This document shows positions 27,878-37,763 of a DNA stretch of 54,845 nt, piece by piece. The notes beneath the pieces were generated by a model. It made no database searches. It was not told the DNA's origin and saw only the letters and a program-made list of their open reading frames with translations. Location of the stretch: contig QTVU01000019.1 of assembly GCA_003460745.1 (NCBI GenBank), positions 1 to 54,845 of the forward strand. Reading direction: 5' to 3'. Position 1 is the first letter of the stretch; each line of letters opens with the position of its first letter. The position numbers and the translations under genes were made by a program. The DNA comes from Firmicutes bacterium AM55-24TS. Lineage in GTDB: Bacteria; Bacillota; Clostridia; UBA1381.

Positions 27878-28024
27878 ATGAACAACATTAAACAACTGAA
27901 AACAGATTTTGATAATCTTATAATTGAAAAAAATTATTGTCTTTCCGACCCCGAAGTCGTATCAAAAGCAATAGAACTCGAAAACATACTGAATAACACA
28001 TTAAAAAAATCGCAGACCTTATAG
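27878..28024 (+). CDS. Spo0E-like small protein (48 aa)
   Basis: A short gene with an excellent ribosome binding site (AAAGGAG, 7 bases before the ATG), its own promoter and its own terminator. The peptide (MNNIKQLKTDFDNLIIEKN..., then LSDPEVVSKAIELENILNN) has the two-helix pattern of Spo0E-type aspartyl-phosphate phosphatases, which reset the sporulation regulator Spo0A. The usual SQxLDxL core appears as SKAIELENIL, so the Asp and the Ser-Gln are replaced; function as a phosphatase is doubtful. The stop codon lies inside the terminator hairpin. Confidence 0.6.
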   Translation: MNNIKQLKTDFDNLIIEKNYCLSDPEVVSKAIELENILNNTLKKSQTL

Positions 28025-28036
28025 TCTGCGATTTTT
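28007..28036. terminator. Bidirectional terminator between the Spo0E-like gene and the lyase gene
   Basis: Stem AAATCGCAGAC / GTCTGCGATTT with a 6-nt loop, T-run on the plus side and A-run before it. It can end both convergent transcripts. Confidence 0.8.
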
Positions 28037-28049
28037 GTTTTTAAATTTG

Positions 28050-31000
28050 TTATTGAGCATTTTCGCAAAGTGCTGTCATACTGCCAAGCGAATTCCACAT
28101 AAATACTTTCAAATTTTTTTCTTTGATACTGTTTTCAAAAACAATTTCACTGTTCAAATATTTGCCTTTTTCAACATTGGCAACAGGGACTGTCTTGATT
28201 TCAACAAGTTTACCGTCCTTGTCATACAATGCACCTATCAATGAAATGTCATCAGCATCTTCATCAACAACCGCATATGTTACCGTAGCAGTCTTATCGT
28301 CTTTTCCACTCACTTTCATTTCTGAAAATTCAATCGGTTCTTCACCTTGAACAAATTGTGACACTTTAATTCTGTCGATACCGTTCGGAACAGCCCAATT
28401 AGGTGCCGCACCGGCACGAGTAAATCCGAATTTAACAGTATTTGCCGCGTTTTCTGTAGTATAATCGCCTACTTTTGTTCCGTCAAACCAAAGTGATGCT
28501 ACTCCTGTAGCAGTATTAACCGTCACTTTAACATTCTTAGTGTATGTTTGATTTGCACCGTTGAATATGCTGTCATTTGTGCCGTCACTGTCGCTGTCAA
28601 GCCATGTTGCTCCTCCGTCTGTGCTTAGGAACATCTTATAGCCGTTTGTCCAACCAAGACGAATATTACCGATTTGAAGATACTCAAAGTTACCGTCTCT
28701 GTTTACCGCACTTCCGAAATACCAATCAACATCATAAGTTACGATAGCATTATTGCCTACTTCAAAATTCTTTTCCGCACTGTATTCACCTGTCGGTTGA
28801 GTCGCATTATACCAAATACGGTTATTATCGCTGTCTACAGCAAGTGACGCAGTGTCAGTACCTACTTGTGTCCAATCTGTCAAGTCACTTTCAGTAAACT
28901 TACTGTCACCGCCCTTGTTATACAATTCTTCTGTTACACCCGAAACAGTTGTTGACTTACTGTATACAAGATTTTCAATTTTCGGCGAAGCGTCAAGGTA
29001 GCCGAATCATAATCTTTCATTTTTTGAGTATACAAACTTAATGTCTTGAATTTAGCACCCTTTAGCGCAAAGGTTTTTTGTATTACGCCGTCATCATTTG
29101 CCCATGTTCCGTCTGTACCTGTAACCTTTACAGTGCAATTATCATTATCATAATCCAATGTGACTTTTACTTTCCAACGCTTTGAGCTACCTTGAATATT
29201 ACCTACAACGTTACCGCTGTTTGACCAACCCGAACCTGATGCAGTTACAGCAGCTGCCGCAGAATCGACAGAAGTTTGTGCCATCAAGTTTTGAGCCTTT
29301 GTGGTATACGGCTGATATATAGTTACAATATTGTTGCCCTCACTGTCAAGAAGTTTCATTCCCATTGTATATTCATGTCCTGTCCAGTTCCAATTTGAAC
29401 CGTCAACCTTTACACCGCCTGTTGTAAGTCTGTATTCAAGCTCAACCTTACCGCTATCATAAACTTCAAAATCTTTATGTGCCTCCGCACCGTCAGACGC
29501 ACCTGTTTGCGAAATCACCGCACTGTTGGCACTTCCTGTAAATGCAGTATTTGCATCAGTATTTTCCGATACAAACTCATTGTTACCCGTTGCGTCAAAT
29601 ACATCTATCGGTTTAACTCTTACCACACACTTTGCGGTATATCCGCCGTCTGTTGTAGTCGCGGTTACAACCGTTCTACCGTAGCTTTTACCTGTGATTG
29701 TACCGTTGTCCGAAACTGTTGCGATTTCAGGATTTTCCGATGTCCATTCTACAGACTTATCCGTAGCGTCATCAGGCATTACCGTTGCGGTAATTTGTTT
29801 TTTGTAACCCATTCCCAAATCAATTAGTTTTTCTGAAATTCTTATGCCCGTAACTGCATTTTGCATAACAGTCACTTCACAAGTATCTGTAAAGTTGCCG
29901 TCTTTGGTTGTTGCCGTTATAGTTGCAGTTCCGGCTGAAATACCTTTCACAACACCGTTTGTAACAGTTGCCACATTTGTATCGGACGAAGTCCAAGTTA
30001 TACCCTTTCTTGTCGCATTTTCAGGTGTGATAATTGCATTGATTGTTTCTGTCTTGCCTTTTTCAACTTCTATTGACTTTTTCTCCAAAGTCATTCCCGT
30101 AACCGCTACTTGCTCCGGTGCCGAATATGTCACCTTTGTATAAGGTACTGCCGGTGCAAGATAGTTAAGTGTATTGCCGCTTTCGTCTGTTGCAAGTGCC
30201 ACAGAACCTATATAATAGCTTGCGTGTGTCGGTTGGTTATATCCGACATTCTGCCACGCAACCGACAATCTGTATTGGCAGTCGTGCATTAATGTTGTAA
30301 TTCTGTAATCTGTAGGTATTGTAGAGGTATATATTCTCAAATATGCCTGATCCGTTGCCGAGCCTTTGTTTACCGGCATTATAATTTCTTCACGCCAGTC
30401 GCCCCAAATATCGGCAACAAGCGAAGGATTTCTCTTTGAGTAGTTGTTTGTAGAACCGCCTGTAAGTGTGTATCCGTCTGACGGACCGTAAAATCTCTTT
30501 GTTGTACCTGTTGCGGCATAATATTTTTGGATAATGTTTGCGTCAAGCAACTCACGGCTCAAATCGCCGTCCCAATATACAAGGAAATTATCAAAGGTAC
30601 CGCTTCCCGCACCAGCCGGTTTTGCGGCAACATCATCACCGTTTAAGTCGTGAGCATTCGCAATTCCGCTGCTCCAACCTATCGCCAATGCATTTGAATG
30701 TTCCTTTGCGTAGCTATCATCAATGTTATCCATAACACCACGTCCGTTATCACTTGATGTAGTCAGTTTTCCGGAACCCCAAAAATGCTTTCCTGTGCTT
30801 GCGACTCTTAAATCTTCGGCATACTTTTTAAATTCCTCCTCTTTTACCGAAAATACTTCTTGAGTGCCGTCATTATTAAAGTCGCTCATATGCATTGCGT
30901 CACCGTGTCCAAGACCTGTATTTCCGAGAACTGTTTTACCGTCATCATCAAGTGCAGCACTTCCGTAAACAATTTCGTCCTTGCCGTCATTGTCAATATC

Positions 31001-32278
31001 GCCTACAGAAAGATTATGATTTCCTTGTCCATACAGTGTCGTTGAACTTTCACTCTTCTTACCTTTATGCTCCCACTGCATTGTAAGTTCAGTACCGTCC
31101 CATGTATATGCACGAATTACAGAGTCGTGATAATAACCTCTGCACATAACGATACTTGGATGAATACCGTCAAGATAAGCCACTGCCGCAAGGTATCTTT
31201 CACTTCTGTTATACTTTGCCTTGCCGTCGCCCCAATATTGATCTTCTGCCGCATCATACGGAATAAAGTCCGTTGTATAAAGTGCGGCACCTGTTTCGCC
31301 GTCAAATATGGTTAAATACTGCGTAAACGGATTTTTACCCTTTAATCTTCCGCTTGTGCCTATATATGATTTTGTATTGTCGGTATTTCTGATTTCGTCA
31401 GTATCACCGACTTCCGTAACGTAATGACCTGTGCCGTCAACCGTACCTGGTGCTGTTTTCATTGCCACTTCTGACTTTCCGTCACCGTCAAAGTCATACA
31501 CCAAGAATTGCGTATAGTGTGCACCTGATGTAACATTTTTACCCAAATCAATACGCCACATATAACCGTCATTGTTCGGATCAATCTTATATGCGTCAAT
31601 ATATGCATTACCTGTAAAATCCGCACCGGCACTGTCTTTTGAGTCTGTCGGGTCCCACTTTAATACAATTTCATAATTGCCGTCACCGTCAAGATCGCCG
31701 ACAGACGCGTCATTCGCACCGCCTTCGTGGCTTTTGTCAACAGTGTAATAATTTGAAATCTTGCCGTCACCCATTCTTTCTACCGGATCAGGACGTGAAA
31801 TAGGAATATCTACATATGTAAATGAATTTTTCTCACTGTTTCCATTTCCAACCTCATTTGACTTTGCACAGTTGTTGTTTGAAGTAGGTGTAACTTCAGT
31901 TTCCTTAGACGCGTCCTCACCCGCTTTTACAACCTTGTATTTATCCGATGCAGTACCCGATGTATCAATCCAGTTTGTAGCGTCATGTACACCTGTTGTA
32001 TGTATTTTTGTACCGTTTTTATAAATATCGAATGCTTGATTTTCAAGACTTTCGTCACCAAGCAATCTCCAACTCAAATATACACCGTTAACTGCCTGAC
32101 CTCGTGTATCTGCCGTTGTCTTAACAGCAATCAATCCACGATTAAGCTTTTCCATTTGACGTGTGTTTGTTTGATATTGCGGAGTTTTAACTTCCGCGGC
32201 ATTTGCCGGTAAGGCAAAACTGCTCATTGTGGCGGTCATTGCAACTGCAACCGCCGCACTTATCACTTTTCTGTTCAT
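28050..32278 (-). CDS. Secreted rhamnogalacturonan lyase (PL11) with Big2 domains, frameshifted
   Basis: A very large secreted enzyme, about 1409 residues after repair, that cleaves the rhamnogalacturonan-I backbone by beta-elimination. Signal peptide at residues 1-28 (ends ANA). PL11 domain at about 35-650 with repeated Ca-binding DxDGD loops (GDLDGDGNYEIV, YDFDGDGKSEVAMKT, DIDNDGKDEIVYG) and YYHDSVIRAYTWDG. Two Big2-like Ig domains at about 690-850, then beta-sandwich modules, and a final module ending KVFMWNSLGSM. The frame breaks at 28997-28999: one added base after GCT ACC turns a premature end into DSATLDASPKIENLVYSKS and links the piece at 28050-28925. No SLH or sortase motif. A partner of the CE12 gene further upstream. 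Confidence 0.85.
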
Positions 32279-32403
32279 TATTAACTCTCTCCCTCAAAAA
32301 TAATTATAATAATATTTTATAACTTTTTACGGAATTTCTCAATATAAAAAACAGTCATATTTTTTTTTAAGTCACAAATTTTCGTATCATTTTTTGTGCA
32401 ATT

Positions 32404-33360
32404 TTACCTGTTTTCTATTTCAACACCTGTATAATAAGTTTTTAAAATTTCCTCATATGTCTTTCCCTGCCTTGCAAGGTAATCTGCACCATACTGGCTC
32501 ATACCGACGCCGTGACCGAACCCTTTTACGCTCATTTTTATATTGCCGTTTTCTTGCGATATTTCAACATTTGCGGAACGCAGTGAAAATATATTTCTAA
32601 ATTCTGTTCCTTTTATATTCACTCCGCCTACATCAAGTGTTACAATACCGCCTGCATTTGAGCGGTTAATGTTCGATACAAGCCCATTATTCCAATCCAC
32701 ACCGTCAATTTTTTCTTCCGCAATATTTTTAAATTCCTGTTCACTCAATGTCAATTCACTGTGATACTTCGGCGATTCTTCATCTCCCGTACTTGCAACA
32801 CTTTGCAAATACGGCACGTCCGCCCCCCAAACGTCAACTGCCGATTCCGTTATCCCCGACGAAGTTGAATGAAATACCGCCGATATTATTTCATCGTTGT
32901 ATGTCATTATCTGTCCTGTAGTTTCGTCAACCGCTGTGCTTATTTTGTTCCAATTTTCCTCGGCACCGGCACCCCAGCTTTCTCTCCGCTTATCCTCCGA
33001 AATATACGCCTGACAGTGCGTTGAATCGGTGCATATCGCCGCACCGTTGTGACTTTCGGCAATGTTGCCTTTGTCTTTTTCGGCAATATGTGAGTACAGA
33101 TATGTTCTTGCCGCAACGGCTTGTGCCTTTAATGCCTCTTCCTCAAAATCGGCAGGCATTTCCGCCGCCACCACGCATTTTAAATATTCATTAATATCCA
33201 TATCTTTAACACAATCTTCTTCCGACACATACACACTTACCGTTCCGCTCTCAATCGGACTTTGTCCTTCTCCACTGCCACCGATTAACCAAACTATCGC
33301 AAGCGGCAAAAGCAACGTAATAAAAATGATTATAACAACTACTAAAAGTATTTTTTTCAC
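32404..33360 (-). CDS. spoIID: SpoIID/LytB domain protein
   Basis: About 318 residues, anchored by one N-terminal helix (residues about 4-24). The SpoIID/LytB domain is a lytic transglycosylase that cleaves denuded glycan strands during engulfment. Visible motifs: EYLKCVVAAEMPADFEEEAL with the catalytic-type Glu, AQAVAARTYLYS, CDSTHCQAY-like TDSTHCQAYIS, and the final GHGVGMSQYGADYLARQGK. Start is GTG 33360 after an AAGGGGA site; a TTG at 33366 is the alternative. Its position between two pectin enzymes is unusual; the symbol follows the domain, and it could be a LytB-type paralogue. Confidence 0.8.
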   Translation of the reverse strand: MKKILLVVVIIIFITLLLPLAIVWLIGGSGEGQSPIESGTVSVYVSEEDCVKDMDINEYLKCVVAAEMPADFEEEALKAQAVAARTYLYSHIAEKDKGNIAESHNGAAICTDSTHCQAYISEDKRRESWGAGAEENWNKISTAVDETTGQIMTYNDEIISAVFHSTSSGITESAVDVWGADVPYLQSVASTGDEESPKYHSELTLSEQEFKNIAEEKIDGVDWNNGLVSNINRSNAGGIVTLDVGGVNIKGTEFRNIFSLRSANVEISQENGNIKMSVKGFGHGVGMSQYGADYLARQGKTYEEILKTYYTGVEIENR

Positions 33361-33401
33361 ACCCAAATCCCCTTTTTAGTTTATGTATATGGAAGCAGGC
33401 A

Positions 33402-33436
33402 CAAAAAAAGAACTTCCCGTTCGGGAAGTTCTTTTA
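33402..33436 (-). terminator. Terminator of the CE12 gene
   Basis: A perfect 12-bp stem AAGAACTTCCCG / CGGGAAGTTCTT with a 2-nt loop and a minus-strand run of seven U, 7 bases after the stop codon at 33443. Confidence 0.85.
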
Positions 33437-33442
33437 AGTTGA

Positions 33443-36400
33443 TTATTGTTCATTGATGTGTGTATCATTTGCCTGGTTGAAGTTTGTACTTCCGCCTGCA
33501 ATCTTCGACACACTGTCAAGGATATATGAACCAATCTTATCAGCAAGATACTGTTTATAGTGGTTGTGGTCACCATACCAGCTCTTTACAAGTTCAACTT
33601 GTGATGTAAAGCTTGTTCCGTTTTCAGCGTTATAAGCTGCAACATCTTCAGCTGTTAGACTATTAAAGTAATCTTCAAAATAGTAACCCAATTCAATAAT
33701 GTTCAAATTATGTGATTGAGCAATCTTTCTCAAATCACCGTTATGAGCACCTGTACCACGATTTACTGTAAACTTACCTGTTGATGCATTATACGGATAC
33801 TGTGAACTACTGAATCCAAGCGGTGTAGCTGTAACAATTACAGGAATAGCACCACGTTGAATAATACCTTCTACATAGTAGTTATTAAGCAATGTGTAGT
33901 ATGATGCAGATTCACCTGTCTCTTTTGAGTTAATACCCATATTAACAGTTACATAGTCACCAGGGCAAACGCTCAACAGAACTGTCTCAACTCTGCCTTG
34001 GTTATAGAAGTTTACAGAATCACGTCCTGCCATACCGTTATTGCTGAATGATGAGAATGTATCAGGAACTGCTACACCATTACCTACACGGTTACCCCAT
34101 GAAATGTTACCTGATGCATTATTATTTGTTGTTGAGTCACCGATAGCATATACTGCCGGTTTAGCAAGTGCTGCCTTAGCTGCAGCTTGTGTAATTGTCA
34201 AATCTGACAATGTTGAACCGCTTTCAAATGTAAGGTCAAGTACACCGTCGCAAACTGCTACATTAAATTGTGTACCTGTCTTTGTAATTCCTGTTGTTGC
34301 CGCAACTCCTTCAACTACTTCAGAAGTCATTGTTGCAGATGAAGTTGTAACCTTAACAACATAGTTACCGTTAGGAACTTTAGCCTTAAATCTGTATGCC
34401 GCAGTACCCTTTACATCTGATTCTTCACTTGTTACTACTGATGTATCATCAAAACCGTAACCAATCTTATCTGAATATGCGTCAGCGGCTGTTACCTTTG
34501 TAAAGCTGTCGTCTGACGGATCATTACTTCCGAATGCAAATGACAAACCGTGTACATTAACCTTAACTCTTGATGTCAAAGTTTCTTCACCTACAGTTGC
34601 AACCGCCTTAACATAAAGAACCTTTGATACTGCACCTGCCTGAACTGTCAAAACGCCTGTTGTTGCATCGAATGTAATTCCCTTCGCATTTGTCACCGGT
34701 GTGCCTGCAGCATCAACAAGTGATAGAGTTACGTTTGCACCCTCAACAGCATGACCTGCCTTGTCTCTTACTTCTGCCGTGAAGTTACCTGTTACGGCAT
34801 CAGAGCCCTCAAACGGAATTGTTATGCTTGAAGACGACTTTGTAAATGCGATTGCATTACCTGTTGTTGATAGAGAAATTTCTTTTTCAACTCTCTTTGA
34901 ACCGTAAGTTGCAACTACTGTAACAGTTCCGGCAGCTGCCTCGTCTGTTACTGTCAAAGTTGCTGTCTGAGCATCCTTGCTTGCAATGCTTACACCTGTA
35001 TATTCATCAGCAAGTGACCAAGTAACGGCACCTGAGATATTATATCCGTCTGTATCCTTAACTATAGCAGTCAGTTCTGCTGTTGCACTGTTTGCACCTG
35101 TTTCAGGAACCTGGATAGTTTCTGCCTCAGTATTTACAGTCATTGTTGAGGCTGTAGGTGTGTAAATTTTGAAGCTTGCCAAATCTACAGGATATGTACC
35201 TTGGAAACAGAAATATTTCTGTGTTTCTGTATATGTAGAACTCATAGCTTCAGCTGTTGTTTCGCCTACAAGAGTACCTGCGTCATTATATACCTTAACC
35301 CAGTAAGTTCCTACGCTTTCATCTGCAGAAACAATTACTCTGTACCAATCTTCACTGTTGACACCTGGAATTGACTGAGTGCCAACCGTCAAAGCACCAC
35401 TTCCGTATGATACTGTCCAGTTAGGATTATTAGTTGCATTATTCGGTGTATTACCGTAGTGACCGAATGCCATTGCACCGCCCGTAAATCTAACTTTCAT
35501 ATCAACGATATATTGTGACGCTTGTTCTGCAAGTTGATATACACCGACAGTTGAACCGCCGCCACCGTTTGATGCAAATTGAAGATACTTTGTATTATCT
35601 TCATCCTTCTTAAGTGTTAGAGTTCTTACACCGTTTGAACCGTATATTGACCAGCCGTTAAGAACAAGATCCTTTGAATTGATTGCATTTGATGTAGCTG
35701 TGTATCCTACAAGAGAATCGTCATATGAACTCATATTTTCAGGATAACCGGCATCCGGAGCTATATTAGTTGAACCGCTCGCACCGATTACGGCAAACGG
35801 AGTAGATATTTCAAATGATTCATCAAGATATGTTACCTTTGCAGTAACCTTACCGAACCAGTTTGAAACACCGTTTCTTACATTGAAGTAAGCAGTAGTA
35901 TTTCCGTTAGGGCTTTCACCGTCAGTACCCTCACCTGTACCTTCTGCCTTTGTAAGTGTAATATAGCCGTCCTCGTTATCAAGACCTGTAACTGTCCATT
36001 CTACATTAAGACCTTCCTTGTTTGTTAGGTCGCCGCCATATATACCTGTTGCCTTAATTGCAATAGGCTTATGTACAGGCTCGCCTTCATTAGGCTGGTT
36101 AATTGTAGTATTAAGTTCAGAAGCAAATTCAACTTTTGATAGAGTTTCTTCTGCCTTTTGACCAAACTCATCATACTTATCTGTTGTACGAACAACAACG
36201 TTATCCAACTTCATAACACTATGATAACGTCCTGACAAGAATAAGATACCTGTAATCTTATCATTAACGCCGTTTGTAGGAACAATCAACTTGTCTACAA
36301 CCTTTTCGCCGCTCTTATCTGTGATATTGACAGTTGCCAAGCCTTCGTTCTTGTCAACCAATATTGTATAGTGGTACCAAGCTGCGTCTGTAAGAGTTAC

Positions 36401-37378
36401 GGTTGCCGCGTCAACGTCATTAATCTTACAGTTATTAGAATTACCTGCCATATTTATCTTGAAGATATAATTTGAAGTCATACCTGTGTTTGCAGTCGGC
36501 ATAGTTCCTGATGCTACAACAAATTGTACATCATCTTTGCTTGACTTAGTTAATGCAAGGTCAAATTCTACCGCATACTTATCTTGAGAAGACAAATCAA
36601 CATCAAATGCCGATGTTGCACTTCTTGTATTCTTATCTGCGTCAGTGTACTGTGCATATTTAGTATTATCTGTACCCAAAGTAATACCGTCTGCATAGCT
36701 TGCTGATGCCCAAATATTCTTTAATGCAGTTGTATCTGCTACATCTTCATAATCCTGAGTATATATCTCTGTATATTCTCTCGGTACTTCTGTAGGCTTA
36801 ACTGTCGGTGTTGCAGTAGGCTCAGCCGTCGGTGTTGTTTCCGGCTGGCTTGTAGGTGCAGTCGGCTTTAGAGTAGGTGCCGGATCAACAGTACCTTCAA
36901 CACTTGTTGTTGCAAATAAAGGTGTCATTGTCTTTATATCATCCCAAACCATAATTTTAGCCGCTTTACCTTGTAAATCGTAAGCAACTTCACCGCTACC
37001 GTTTTCAAGTGTAACATTTTCCTTTAGTTCTACACCTGCTAAAGTTTTGTTATCGTAATACTTTGAAATTACGATTGTTACTTTGTCAGCTTTAGCATTT
37101 GTAATTTTGATTTTTTGGTCTTCGTAAACAACGCCTGCCGCCTCCGGAGTTGCAGCTGTAGCGGGTTCGTCTGTAGACTCAACTTCAGTTGTCGCTGTTG
37201 CAACAGGTTCACCTGTTGTCGTAACTCCAGCCGTTGTACTCGGTGAAACAGTCGCAGTAACTTCTTCACCGGAATTTTGTTCACCCTCTGCACTTGCTGA
37301 TAAAGGCAATGCAGTGAACGCACTTGCAATCATTGATACAGAAAGTATCGCAGACAGCAATTTTTTTCTTTTCTCCAT
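33443..37378 (-). CDS. Secreted multidomain rhamnogalacturonan acetylesterase (CE12)
   Basis: A 1311-residue exported enzyme that removes acetyl groups from rhamnogalacturonan-I. Signal peptide at residues 1-30 (ends SASA). A short module with KIMVWDDIKTM is followed by a Pro/Thr linker (about 170-200). Residues about 205-400 look like a carbohydrate-binding beta-sandwich, a second such region lies at about 550-740, two Ig-like domains at about 745-960. The CE12 part starts with FAFGSNDPSD (about 962) and the SGNH hydrolase begins YAIGDSTTNNN (about 1076). Blocks: GDST with the nucleophile Ser, MAGRDSVNF, MGINSKE in place of the usual GHND, and DHNHY with the catalytic Asp/His. It has its own terminator and lies upstream of spoIID and the PL11 lyase. 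Confidence 0.85.
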   Translation of the reverse strand: MEKRKKLLSAILSVSMIASAFTALPLSASAEGEQNSGEEVTATVSPSTTAGVTTTGEPVATATTEVESTDEPATAATPEAAGVVYEDQKIKITNAKADKVTIVISKYYDNKTLAGVELKENVTLENGSGEVAYDLQGKAAKIMVWDDIKTMTPLFATTSVEGTVDPAPTLKPTAPTSQPETTPTAEPTATPTVKPTEVPREYTEIYTQDYEDVADTTALKNIWASASYADGITLGTDNTKYAQYTDADKNTRSATSAFDVDLSSQDKYAVEFDLALTKSSKDDVQFVVASGTMPTANTGMTSNYIFKINMAGNSNNCKINDVDAATVTLTDAAWYHYTILVDKNEGLATVNITDKSGEKVVDKLIVPTNGVNDKITGILFLSGRYHSVMKLDNVVVRTTDKYDEFGQKAEETLSKVEFASELNTTINQPNEGEPVHKPIAIKATGIYGGDLTNKEGLNVEWTVTGLDNEDGYITLTKAEGTGEGTDGESPNGNTTAYFNVRNGVSNWFGKVTAKVTYLDESFEISTPFAVIGASGSTNIAPDAGYPENMSSYDDSLVGYTATSNAINSKDLVLNGWSIYGSNGVRTLTLKKDEDNTKYLQFASNGGGGSTVGVYQLAEQASQYIVDMKVRFTGGAMAFGHYGNTPNNATNNPNWTVSYGSGALTVGTQSIPGVNSEDWYRVIVSADESVGTYWVKVYNDAGTLVGETTAEAMSSTYTETQKYFCFQGTYPVDLASFKIYTPTASTMTVNTEAETIQVPETGANSATAELTAIVKDTDGYNISGAVTWSLADEYTGVSIASKDAQTATLTVTDEAAAGTVTVVATYGSKRVEKEISLSTTGNAIAFTKSSSSITIPFEGSDAVTGNFTAEVRDKAGHAVEGANVTLSLVDAAGTPVTNAKGITFDATTGVLTVQAGAVSKVLYVKAVATVGEETLTSRVKVNVHGLSFAFGSNDPSDDSFTKVTAADAYSDKIGYGFDDTSVVTSEESDVKGTAAYRFKAKVPNGNYVVKVTTSSATMTSEVVEGVAATTGITKTGTQFNVAVCDGVLDLTFESGSTLSDLTITQAAAKAALAKPAVYAIGDSTTNNNASGNISWGNRVGNGVAVPDTFSSFSNNGMAGRDSVNFYNQGRVETVLLSVCPGDYVTVNMGINSKETGESASYYTLLNNYYVEGIIQRGAIPVIVTATPLGFSSSQYPYNASTGKFTVNRGTGAHNGDLRKIAQSHNLNIIELGYYFEDYFNSLTAEDVAAYNAENGTSFTSQVELVKSWYGDHNHYKQYLADKIGSYILDSVSKIAGGSTNFNQANDTHINEQ

Positions 37379-37530
37379 TTTCTTTTCTCCTCTCTCTCTT
37401 AGCTTGATGATCGCTAATCATTAATAATATAATTATACTATAACAATTAAATTTTGTACAGTCCTTTTTTACAATTTCACTAAAATTTTTATCTGAAAAA
37501 TATTTTTATAAAAATTTTTCAAAAAAAGTG

Positions 37531-37559
37531 TTGACAAATGTATGTGTATCTGATATAAT
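37531..37559 (+). promoter_or_regulatory. Promoter of tRNA-Leu
   Basis: TTGACA (37531-37536), 17-bp spacer, TATAAT (37554-37559), 15 bases before the tRNA. The 18 bases before the -35 box match the tRNA-Ser promoter upstream region. Confidence 0.85.
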
Positions 37560-37573
37560 CCATTATGTTGTTT

Positions 37574-37657
37574 GCAGATGTGGCGGAATTGGCAGACGCG
37601 CTAGACTTAGGATCTAGTGTCACCGACGTGGGGGTTCAAGTCCCTTCATCTGCACCA
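37574..37657 (+). tRNA. tRNA-Leu (anticodon UAG)
   Basis: A class II tRNA. Acceptor GCAGATG / CATCTGC, anticodon stem CTAGA/TCTAG with loop CTTAGGA (UAG, reading CUN), T-arm with GTTCAAG, discriminator A and encoded CCA. A decayed prophage starts on its 3' side, the common integration position. Confidence 0.95.
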
Positions 37658-37663
37658 AAATTT

Positions 37664-37706
37664 ATAAGCCGTATAAATGCTTGAATATCAAGTGTTTATG
37701 CGGTTT
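37664..37706. repeat. Copy 2 of the 43-bp palindrome, also terminator of tRNA-Leu
   Basis: It differs from 5529-5571 at four positions, all A to G on the plus strand; the changes turn pairs into G-U pairs, so the plus-strand RNA hairpin is kept. A T-run follows (TTTTTT from 37704). It begins 6 bases after the tRNA. Confidence 0.75.
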
Positions 37707-37763
37707 TTTAGTGCTTGCAAGAAGAAAATCAACGTGATAAAAAGTGATAAAATGTGATTGATG

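Noticed and set aside
6860..29000. Programmed ribosomal frameshifting as explanation for the broken genes
   Set aside because: Sites share no slippery heptamer or stimulatory structure, directions of shift differ, and the genes are functionally unrelated.
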